NCBI GenBank assembly: GCA_958477465.1
Contig: CAUEFX010000086.1
Location: 1-12,712 of the forward strand
Direction: 5' to 3'
Length of the DNA: 12,712 nt
From: an uncultured Bacteroides sp.
Lineage (GTDB): Bacteria; Bacteroidota; Bacteroidia; Bacteroidales; Bacteroidaceae
Both the position numbers and the translations under genes were made by a program. Below, piece after piece: positions 6,701-12,712 of this stretch (the first letter of the stretch is position 1; the number at the start of each line of letters is the position of its first letter). A model generated the notes under the pieces. The model did not search any database and was not told the DNA's origin. It worked only from the letters and a program-made list of their open reading frames with translations.

Positions 6701-8554
6701 TTATTTCCAATTTTCATTTTGAACCAATAGGCCATCCATCTTTTGAATCTCATTCAATGGAATAGGTAATACGCACCATTTTGCGTTGTAAACACTATTC
6801 GCATATTTCAGTAAGAATTTCTTTTCATAGGAAGCATAGCTGTTCAACTCATCGGCGATGATACCCCAGCGAGCCAAATCATACCAGCGGTGACCTTCAA
6901 GAGCCATCTCAATCTTACGTTCCCAACGTAATGCTTGCGTCGCGGAAGCTTTGGAAGCGAATTGAGAATCGGGATATAAGCCGATACGGTAGTTAGCCGC
7001 GGCATTCGGTTGAGTCTTTCCGTTTACCTTGTCCTCTAATACGTATGAGGATGTCGTCTCTGCCATGCCATTATTCGGATCGGCAGCCTTTACATATCCA
7101 TTAGCGGCACGGGCGCGGACTTGGTTGATGTATTTACCGGCCTCCTTATGGTTGCCTGTTTCAATCAATGCCTCGGCGTACCATAGTAATACGTCTGCAT
7201 AACGGATCAGGTGGAAGTTCTTCGCAGAAGAGTTCGTTACTGTTACGATAGACAAGCTACCCTTGTCTGCCTTACGCGGGATGTTCTTCTTGTTCAGGTA
7301 CAAGCCACCATTACTATAATCACGTACCCAACCATCCAAAGAAGAAGGAACTGTCCAATCCCAGAACGGAGTATTGAAACGTCCGGTTGAAACATCCAGA
7401 CGCGGGTCGGTGTAAACCGTTAGATCCGTATGAGGAATGTTGTTTGCGTCTAGCGTCGTAAGCGCAGGGCTGTTTTTATACTGACCATCCATCATCGGCA
7501 GACCGTTTGCGTCAACGATATGTGAGTTTACCAAATCGTTGGAGGGCTGATAGAATCCCCAACCTCCTGTACCTAACGCACCGTTAAAACCGATGTGCCA
7601 TGGGCCGTTGATGCTGGAAGTTTCTTCCACAGTACCAGTGATTGCCATTTGGATATCAAATACAGACTCGCCAGTCCAATCGGCTTCACCTGCGATGTAA
7701 AGCTCCTCATATGTGTCAGCCAATTTATATTTTGTGCCGTTATTGTCTTTACCGTTCGCCATGACTTCCTCCAAAAGGCTCTTTACCTCAGTCCAACGGT
7801 TTTGTGAGCCATTCTTTCCATCGTATGGAGAAGATTGATACATTTTTACTTTTGCCAATAAGGCACCTGCGGTCCATTTGTTTATACGCCCCTTGTCGGT
7901 AGTCCAGCGATCTGGAAGATTGTCGTACGCAAATTGTAAGTCATCGATGATCTTATCCCAAATATAAATGTAGTTACCACTCTCGTCTACATTAGAAACC
8001 TGCGGGTTTACGTTCTCTTTCATTGCCTGATCGTCCACGTAAGGAACAGCGGCTCCAAATAATTTTACAACCTCGAAATGCCAGAAAGCACGGAAGAAGC
8101 GTGCCTGTGCGATCGTTTCCGTATAGTTGTCTTTCGCCTCTCCGTTGATCGCGGACATTTCTTCTTTGGCCATGTCTGCCAACTTGATTACGTTGTTTGC
8201 CACGAAAACACCGTTATAGCATTTTTTCCATTTCACGTTTAGGTAACCGTTGTCTGTGGTAAACGTATAGGTCTCCAAGCTTGTGAAGTCCGGTTGGTCT
8301 TGATACGTGGAGCCCTTATTGGCACTACCGCCCATCACATCGCCATATACATAGTTACTCAATGTTGCCTCGAAATAGGAGTTGTCGTGCATTTTTGCAT
8401 ACATACCTGTCACCAGTTGTTCTACCCCTTTCGCTGACACGAAATCTTGCTCACTTACTGAACCAGCGGGTTTGACCTCTAGAAAATCCGAACAAGACGT
8501 ATTTCCTAAGGCTAGAACTGCCGCCATTGCGGAATATATAAATATTTTTTTCAT
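6701..8554 (-). CDS. SusD/RagB-family outer-membrane substrate-binding lipoprotein
   Basis: The product has 617 residues, within the range of larger SusD-like proteins. It begins with a signal peptide ending at Cys21 (LGNTSC), then SDFLEVKPAG, the usual SusD start in which the lipidated Cys is followed by a short acidic patch. The N-terminal SusD domain includes GVEQLVTGMYAKM. The C-terminal RagB/SusD domain includes RYADVLLWYAEALIE from residue 451, the WERKIEMALEGHRWYDLARWG block at about 544-564, and a PIPLNEIQ...QNENW end. It should sit on the cell surface as the lid of the SusC-type transporter and bind the substrate. It starts 47 bp after susC, the typical gene order. Its ligand cannot be deduced: the central region that sets SusD specificity matches no protein I recognise. 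A terminator-like hairpin follows the gene. Confidence 0.95.
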   Translation of the reverse strand: MKKIFIYSAMAAVLALGNTSCSDFLEVKPAGSVSEQDFVSAKGVEQLVTGMYAKMHDNSYFEATLSNYVYGDVMGGSANKGSTYQDQPDFTSLETYTFTTDNGYLNVKWKKCYNGVFVANNVIKLADMAKEEMSAINGEAKDNYTETIAQARFFRAFWHFEVVKLFGAAVPYVDDQAMKENVNPQVSNVDESGNYIYIWDKIIDDLQFAYDNLPDRWTTDKGRINKWTAGALLAKVKMYQSSPYDGKNGSQNRWTEVKSLLEEVMANGKDNNGTKYKLADTYEELYIAGEADWTGESVFDIQMAITGTVEETSSINGPWHIGFNGALGTGGWGFYQPSNDLVNSHIVDANGLPMMDGQYKNSPALTTLDANNIPHTDLTVYTDPRLDVSTGRFNTPFWDWTVPSSLDGWVRDYSNGGLYLNKKNIPRKADKGSLSIVTVTNSSAKNFHLIRYADVLLWYAEALIETGNHKEAGKYINQVRARAANGYVKAADPNNGMAETTSSYVLEDKVNGKTQPNAAANYRIGLYPDSQFASKASATQALRWERKIEMALEGHRWYDLARWGIIADELNSYASYEKKFLLKYANSVYNAKWCVLPIPLNEIQKMDGLLVQNENWK

Positions 8555-8601
8555 TATTGTTCTACTTAATTGTTAATATAATCAGATTTTCATTCCTAGT
8601 T

Positions 8602-11600
8602 TTAGAAAGTAACATTAACTCCAAGGATAAATTGACGTGGCATACCGTATGAACCATAGTCTGTACCCATGTTACGGTCTTTAGAATTACCGTTACCATC
8701 ATCCGTACGAACCTGAGGATCCAATCCGGAATAACCGGTCAATGTGAATACGTTAGAGATCTGACCATAGATACGGATCTTGTCGAATTTGATCTTCTTC
8801 ATCCATGCTTTCGGCAAGGTATAGCCCAACGTTAATGTTTGCATACGCAAGAAGGAACCATCCTCTATGTAGCTGGAATTAGATTCGTTAGCCGCAATCG
8901 TACTTTCTCCTGTAGCGGTTGCCCACATCGGGTAGATTCCGTTTGGATTCTCCGGGCTCCAAGAGTTGTCGCGACGATCTTTTGAATAAGCAGATTGCAA
9001 AGAACCGTAGTGTGTATAGTATTTATACATGGCAAAGATGTCATTACCTACGGAGAAGTACAAGTAAGTGCTCAAGTCGAAACCTTTCCAGCCTACACTT
9101 AAGTTAGCACCACCTGTCAAGTCCGGATGCGGGTTACCGATGAATGTACGGTCACTTGCGTCGATCTTACCATCGTTGTTCACATCTTTCACCTTGAATT
9201 GACCTACGTATTGAGACGGATTTAACGAAGCGGCTTCTGCCGTACCGTATGGTAATACTGCGCCTCCAGCATCATTCTTATAGTTGCGAACCTCATCCTC
9301 GCTCTTGTAGATACCATCCACCTGATAACCGTGGAACATACCAACCGCATGCCCCTTCATCATGACATTCATGTTGGAGATACGAGTACCTTCGAAGATA
9401 CCGGCTTCCGTACCGATCTCTGTCAATTTGTTCTTATAGTGAGAAAGGTTCACGCCAATCGAGTAATCTACCTCGCCAACCTTGTCGCGCCATGTCAAAT
9501 TCAAGTCAACACCCTTATTTTCCATGTCGCCGATATTTACTTTAGGCTTGTCTGCGTTACCAGCCAAAGCAGACCAGTTCGCATCGATCAACATATCGGA
9601 GGTCTTCTTTATGTACCAGTCGAAGTTGATGCCTAAGCGTTGGTCGAAGACTGTCGCATCGAAACCTACGTTCAACATCTTAGAGGTTTCCCACTTCGCA
9701 TCGATATCACCTAAGGCCGTAACACCGTATCCTGTCATTACGTCCGTATCACTACCGGTGATGCTATAGAGCCACGTGTTACCTGTACCGTAGCGGAATG
9801 CCCAGTTGTATGCTCCGATATTAGAGTTACCCGTCGTACCGTAACCGGCGCGCAACTTGAAGTCGTCTAACCATGTACGAGTCTTTTCCATGAAATTCTC
9901 GTCTGACATACGCCATCCCAAAGATACGGAAGGGAATGTACCCCAACGGTTTTTCTCGGAGAATCGAGAGGATGCGTCTCGACGAACGGTCACGGTAGCC
10001 AAGTATTTGCCTTGGTAAGCGTAATCAGCACGTCCGAAGATACCAAACATGGTGCTGGGTGAGTGCATGTAACCACTGTTACGTAAGTTGGCGGCAGAAC
10101 CGTTGTCGATTTGCCATGTGTTCGGGTCATCCTCGAACTGGTAATCAATACGGCCGGCCTGTATCACGCGACCTAAACCCTCGCGGATAGCTTCTGTTCC
10201 TAATACTACGCCGATTGAGTGGTCTTCGTTGATTGTCTTTTTATAAGTGGCCGTATTCGTCCATTGGTAGCCTAACCAATAACTGGCGTTCTCGTAGAAC
10301 TCGTTGTTGTTACGTCCCTCCTTGTTGGTCATGATAGTACGCTTGTTCATCCAAAAGTCCCAAGCACCACTTAAACGGGCACTGAACTGCGTACGGATCG
10401 TCAAGTCCTCGCCAATGCTTTCCAATGGTTTGATCTCCGCATAGATGGCGGATTGCGCACGCAAGAAACGACGGCGGTTATCCTTACCGTGGTTAACAGA
10501 CATCACGGCACTTTCCGCACGTCCACCCTCATTGTTCACAGATCCCGCATAGTCTCCACCTACCGTATAAATAGGTACCCACGGCTGGATGGAGAAAGTC
10601 TTACCGAATGTGTTGTCGTCACCTTGGCGTCCCCGCTCACCGGAGTTCTCTATTATGGCAAGATTCGTATTTTGTCCGATGTTGAACCACTTGTTTACGA
10701 AGAAGTTGGTATTTGCACGCAAAGAATAACGGCGGAACCAAGACTCCTTGATCGTACCCTCATGGTTCATGTAGCCTAAACCTACCGAGTAGGTAGCCTT
10801 CTCGCCACCACCTGTTACTGAGATCTCGTGGTTCTGCACCTTACCGGTCTGTACTACCTCGTCGTACCAATTTGTACCTTTACGAGCTTCTTCTTCTGAA
10901 TAACCATCCTCCAGCATTTGGTAGTAAGCGGAACGAGACCATGTGTTTGTTCCGTCATCCTTATAGGATTTTATCCATGCGTCAATTGAACCAAACTCTT
11001 GAATGACTTGATCCTTACTATAACCAGCAGGTTTCAGTGCGTAAGGCATTGTTAAATGGCCCGAACCATCTGCTCCGATTGAGCCGAACTGTGCGTGAGT
11101 CGTGGTCAAACCGCGATATTTCAACAAGTTACGTTGACCTTCTTCTTGGAATTCCATCGCTTCCCATGCGTCCAATAGATCATAACCGTTATTAGCCATC
11201 TTGGCCACACCGAAATAACCGTTGTAAGAAACCTTTACACGGTCATCTCTCTTTCCTTGTTTGGTGGTGATGATGATAACGCCATTCGCTCCTTTCGCTC
11301 CATAGATGGCGGCAGCGGCGGCATCCTTCAAGATCTGCATGGACTCGATATCATTCGGGTTCACGGCATCAATATCTACACCGGATACACCGTCCACGAT
11401 CACTAACGGGTCGGAACCATTCACGGAGCCTACACCACGGATACGGATCGTAGTCTCACCCAACGGACCGCCACCAGTCTGTACGAATACACCGGCTGCC
11501 TTGCCTTGCAAGGCCTCGGCGAAGTTAGATACCGGAGTCTCTTTCAAGTCGTCTGTAGCGACAACTGCCACGGATCCGGTAATGTCTTTCTTCGCTTGGG

Positions 11601-12006
11601 TGCTATAACCCGTTACGACTACCTCGTCTAAGGCTTGAGAATCTTCCACTAACGTAATTTTGATAGAGGTTTGGTTCCCTTTAAGATGCACTTCTTGAGT
11701 TACGTAACCAATATAAGAGACTACTAAGACTGCGTTTGCGGGCACATTGTTGATTATGGCACGACCGTCCATGTCTGAGATGTTTCCGATAGTAGTTCCT
11801 TTTACGATTACGTTAACTCCAAGGATAGGGCCAGATTTGTCGACGATAGTACAGGTTACTTGCCGTCCATTTTGCTGTACGCTCATAAGTCCTGTGCTGG
11901 ATGTTGGATACAAATGATCTGTTCCTGTAGCTAAAGCCGTTCCGGCTCCGTACAGAAGAAATGAAGCTCCTAAGACTAATGGCTTCCATGATACAACATT
12001 TCTCAT
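8602..12006 (-). CDS. SusC/RagA-family TonB-dependent outer-membrane transporter
   Basis: I chose the ATG at 12006 (1134 residues). An in-frame TTG at 12048 would add 14 residues ahead of an already good signal peptide, MRNVVSWKPLVLGASFLLYG, with likely cleavage after ALA at about 26. Residues about 49-120 form the CarboxypepD-regulatory-like domain (GVNVIVKGT, the DMDG turn, VSYIGYVTQEV). The TonB box region DEVVVTGY is at 127-134. The plug domain spans about 150-255, with LQGKAAGVFVQ, TIRIRGVGS, PLVIVDGV, ILKDAAAAAIYGAKGANGVIIITTK. The rest is the 22-strand beta-barrel typical of SusC, ending in VNVTF with a C-terminal aromatic. There is no N-terminal STN domain, so signalling to an anti-sigma factor is not expected. 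It should move the SusD-bound substrate into the periplasm using TonB-ExbBD energy. The substrate is unknown. No regulator or degradative enzyme is adjacent in this window. Confidence 0.96.
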   Translation of the reverse strand: MRNVVSWKPLVLGASFLLYGAGTALATGTDHLYPTSSTGLMSVQQNGRQVTCTIVDKSGPILGVNVIVKGTTIGNISDMDGRAIINNVPANAVLVVSYIGYVTQEVHLKGNQTSIKITLVEDSQALDEVVVTGYSTQAKKDITGSVAVVATDDLKETPVSNFAEALQGKAAGVFVQTGGGPLGETTIRIRGVGSVNGSDPLVIVDGVSGVDIDAVNPNDIESMQILKDAAAAAIYGAKGANGVIIITTKQGKRDDRVKVSYNGYFGVAKMANNGYDLLDAWEAMEFQEEGQRNLLKYRGLTTTHAQFGSIGADGSGHLTMPYALKPAGYSKDQVIQEFGSIDAWIKSYKDDGTNTWSRSAYYQMLEDGYSEEEARKGTNWYDEVVQTGKVQNHEISVTGGGEKATYSVGLGYMNHEGTIKESWFRRYSLRANTNFFVNKWFNIGQNTNLAIIENSGERGRQGDDNTFGKTFSIQPWVPIYTVGGDYAGSVNNEGGRAESAVMSVNHGKDNRRRFLRAQSAIYAEIKPLESIGEDLTIRTQFSARLSGAWDFWMNKRTIMTNKEGRNNNEFYENASYWLGYQWTNTATYKKTINEDHSIGVVLGTEAIREGLGRVIQAGRIDYQFEDDPNTWQIDNGSAANLRNSGYMHSPSTMFGIFGRADYAYQGKYLATVTVRRDASSRFSEKNRWGTFPSVSLGWRMSDENFMEKTRTWLDDFKLRAGYGTTGNSNIGAYNWAFRYGTGNTWLYSITGSDTDVMTGYGVTALGDIDAKWETSKMLNVGFDATVFDQRLGINFDWYIKKTSDMLIDANWSALAGNADKPKVNIGDMENKGVDLNLTWRDKVGEVDYSIGVNLSHYKNKLTEIGTEAGIFEGTRISNMNVMMKGHAVGMFHGYQVDGIYKSEDEVRNYKNDAGGAVLPYGTAEAASLNPSQYVGQFKVKDVNNDGKIDASDRTFIGNPHPDLTGGANLSVGWKGFDLSTYLYFSVGNDIFAMYKYYTHYGSLQSAYSKDRRDNSWSPENPNGIYPMWATATGESTIAANESNSSYIEDGSFLRMQTLTLGYTLPKAWMKKIKFDKIRIYGQISNVFTLTGYSGLDPQVRTDDGNGNSKDRNMGTDYGSYGMPRQFILGVNVTF

Positions 12007-12332
12007 ACAAAAATAGGATTTAAGGAGTAATAAACTAAAAAAATACAAACTATTAACAAAATAAATTCACTACTATTTCAAACCTCTAGGGTATGTAACC
12101 TCTGTTTACATCTTAAAAATAGGCTAACATCATTTTCCCTTTCTCAGCTTCTTCTCTGTAGCTTCTTCATTCTCATGATTTTATTTATGAAAATCGTTTC
12201 TCGTCTTTTTTACATAACGCTAAAAAACGACTAGTGAAAACGAACCTTTATTTGCAACAATTAATACTTTCGATTTTGACGAATTTCAGATACGTTATCT
12301 AAACGGGTAGGTTTGTCCTCAATTTTAGGGAG

Positions 12333-12361
12333 TGTTGATAAGAAACTGGGTTTGTTGATAA
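12333..12361 (+). repeat. Two TGTTGATAA direct repeats with a 20-bp period
   Basis: TGTTGATAA occurs at 12333-12341 and 12353-12361, so equivalent bases are exactly 20 bp (about two helical turns) apart and lie on the same DNA face. The second copy ends 17 bp before the TTTG of the plus-strand promoter. This is where an activator or repressor pair could bind. The complement, TTATCAACA, is one base from the DnaA box TTATCCACA, so DnaA binding is another possibility. Two copies in AT-rich DNA could also be chance. Confidence 0.4.
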
Positions 12362-12378
12362 AAAAAACATCATGATTA

Positions 12379-12409
12379 TTTGCTGGTGTCAAAAAAAGAT
12401 TTACCTTTG
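12379..12409 (+). promoter_or_regulatory. Bacteroides-type promoter on the plus strand (TTTG-N19-TACCTTTG)
   Basis: TTTG (12379-12382) is separated by exactly 19 bp from TACCTTTG (12402-12409), a full match to the Bacteroides -33/-7 consensus, with an A-tract between the boxes. Transcription would start near 12414-12417 and run towards the 3' end of the minus-strand rpn-like gene. No substantial plus-strand gene follows, so the transcript would be a small RNA, a very short message or an antisense RNA, or the promoter may be a relic of a lost gene. Confidence 0.6.
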
Positions 12410-12476
12410 CAATGCAATCGTGTCGAGTAGAATCGTTCGTTTTTGACAACATTTCAATGACCTCTTTAGTGTTTTC

Positions 12477-12496
12477 GAACCAGCTTATGCCGGTTC
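12477..12496. terminator. Hairpin between the rpn-like gene and the plus-strand promoter
   Basis: GAACCAGC (12477-12484) faces GCCGGTTC (12489-12496) around a 4-base loop. As plus-strand RNA the stem has one A-C mismatch and is followed by the T-rich sequence TATTGTTTAACTTTT. As minus-strand RNA the same position is a G-U wobble, giving an unbroken 8-bp stem 13 bp after the rpn stop codon, but no T-tract follows. It may therefore end either transcript; the better pairing favours the rpn message and the tail favours the plus strand. Confidence 0.4.
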
Positions 12497-12509
12497 TATT
12501 GTTTAACTT

Positions 12510-12712
12510 TTAATCTTTCGGTAAAAATTTACCGAAGTATTGAACAGCATAGTCCATAACATTCTCATTGTCCCGGTATATTTTCAGGGCAACCTCGTAC
12601 TCAGCCCGTTCCTTCTTGTTCATATTGGCAATACGTGCCAATTCTTCCAGACGGTTAAACAAGGCTTTCTGACCTTTGAATGATAAATGTTCCAACTGTT
12701 CCATATGTTTCA
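12510..12712 (-). CDS. Rpn-family PD-(D/E)XK nuclease/transposase, C-terminal part only
   Basis: The frame is open to the window edge, so the visible part (at least the last 66 codons) is the 3' end of a longer gene. The ATG at 12704 is probably an internal Met, because the codons before it (AAA CAT) are in frame without a stop. The visible segment (LEHLSFKGQKALFNRLEELARIANMNKKERAEYEVALKIYRD...NVMD) matches the helical C-terminal region of Rpn-like recombination-promoting nuclease/putative transposases common in Bacteroidales: hydrophobic heptads, a KKERAEYE motif and the YRDNENVMD motif. The nuclease catalytic domain would lie outside the window. The protein ends in YFGKFLPKD soon after NVMD and lacks the long EEG-repeat tail of many relatives. 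No inverted repeats marking an element end were found. It is probably unrelated in function to the neighbouring transporter locus. Confidence 0.7.
   Translation of the reverse strand, partial: KHMEQLEHLSFKGQKALFNRLEELARIANMNKKERAEYEVALKIYRDNENVMDYAVQYFGKFLPKD

Larger units (their letters stand above)
12007..12509. other. Intergenic region upstream of susC
   Basis: This 503-bp AT-rich stretch separates the rpn-like gene from susC. The plus strand carries a good Bacteroides promoter at 12379-12409, two TGTTGATAA repeats exactly 20 bp apart, and a hairpin at 12477-12496. The minus strand, which should hold the susC promoter, has no full TAnnTTTG box at a usable place. The best near-match is TTATTTTG (12057-12064), with a TTTG only 14 bp upstream. 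The susC leader contains a purine-rich stretch (about 12133-12170) with the 9-base GAAGAAGCT repeated. No tRNA, CRISPR or complete mobile element is seen. Confidence 0.6.

Noticed and set aside
9331..9636. Plus-strand ORFs inside susC, susD and the lipoprotein genes (for example 9331-9636, 10453-10779, 3586-3882).
   Set aside because: They lie wholly antisense to well-supported genes and show no family features.
12008..12015. TATTTTTG on the minus strand, a full TAnnTTTG match next to the susC start.
   Set aside because: It ends one base before the ATG, so a transcript from it would start inside the gene and lose the start codon and signal peptide.
12007..12048. Longer susC start at TTG 12048.
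   Set aside because: It adds 14 residues before a complete signal peptide; the ATG at 12006 is preferred.
12261..12452. Minus-strand 63-codon ORF between the rpn-like gene and susC.
   Set aside because: No family is recognised, composition follows AT-rich DNA, and it lies across the plus-strand promoter and the TGTTGATAA repeats. The end (PKIEDKPTRLDNVSEIRQNR) looks mildly protein-like, but that is not enough to call a gene.
12007..12509. CRISPR array, tRNA or insertion-sequence ends in the large intergenic region.
   Set aside because: Only two copies of a 9-mer repeat are present, no cloverleaf is seen, and no terminal inverted repeats or target duplications flank the rpn-like gene within the window.

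Overview
The window looks like a Bacteroidales chromosome segment, most likely Parabacteroides or a close relative. It has a SusC/SusD outer-membrane pair, lipoprotein signal peptides typical of the phylum, a Bacteroides-type promoter (TTTG-N19-TACCTTTG), no clear Shine-Dalgarno sequences, and moderate GC. The genus is inferred from protein style only. Every credible protein gene lies on the minus strand, so transcription runs from high to low coordinates.

Layout in transcription order: (1) 12510-12712, the 3' end of an Rpn-type PD-(D/E)XK nuclease/transposase gene that continues past the window. (2) 12007-12509, a 503-bp AT-rich intergenic region with a plus-strand promoter, a 20-bp-period direct repeat and a hairpin. 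(3) 8602-12006 susC-like and 6701-8554 susD-like genes, 47 bp apart. (4) 6545-6700, a spacer with a perfect inverted repeat, a probable intrinsic terminator and a -7 box. (5) 54-6544, four tightly spaced genes (gaps of 7 to 10 bp) that form two copies of one two-gene module: a polytopic membrane protein with a large soluble C-terminal half (DUF6057-like), then a lipoprotein with a CxxCH haem-binding motif followed by PD40/TolB-type propeller repeats.

The SusC/SusD pair should import a nutrient through the outer membrane. No glycoside hydrolase, protease, sulfatase, sigma/anti-sigma pair or hybrid two-component regulator is visible, so this is not a textbook polysaccharide utilisation locus and the substrate cannot be read from the window. 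The downstream module is the most interesting part. Its two lipoproteins keep the haem-attachment motif and its surroundings, and its two membrane proteins keep several motifs in their soluble halves. This suggests a conserved, undescribed envelope system that may involve covalently bound haem. The terminator and the -7 box between susD and the module suggest that the module has at least partly independent transcription.
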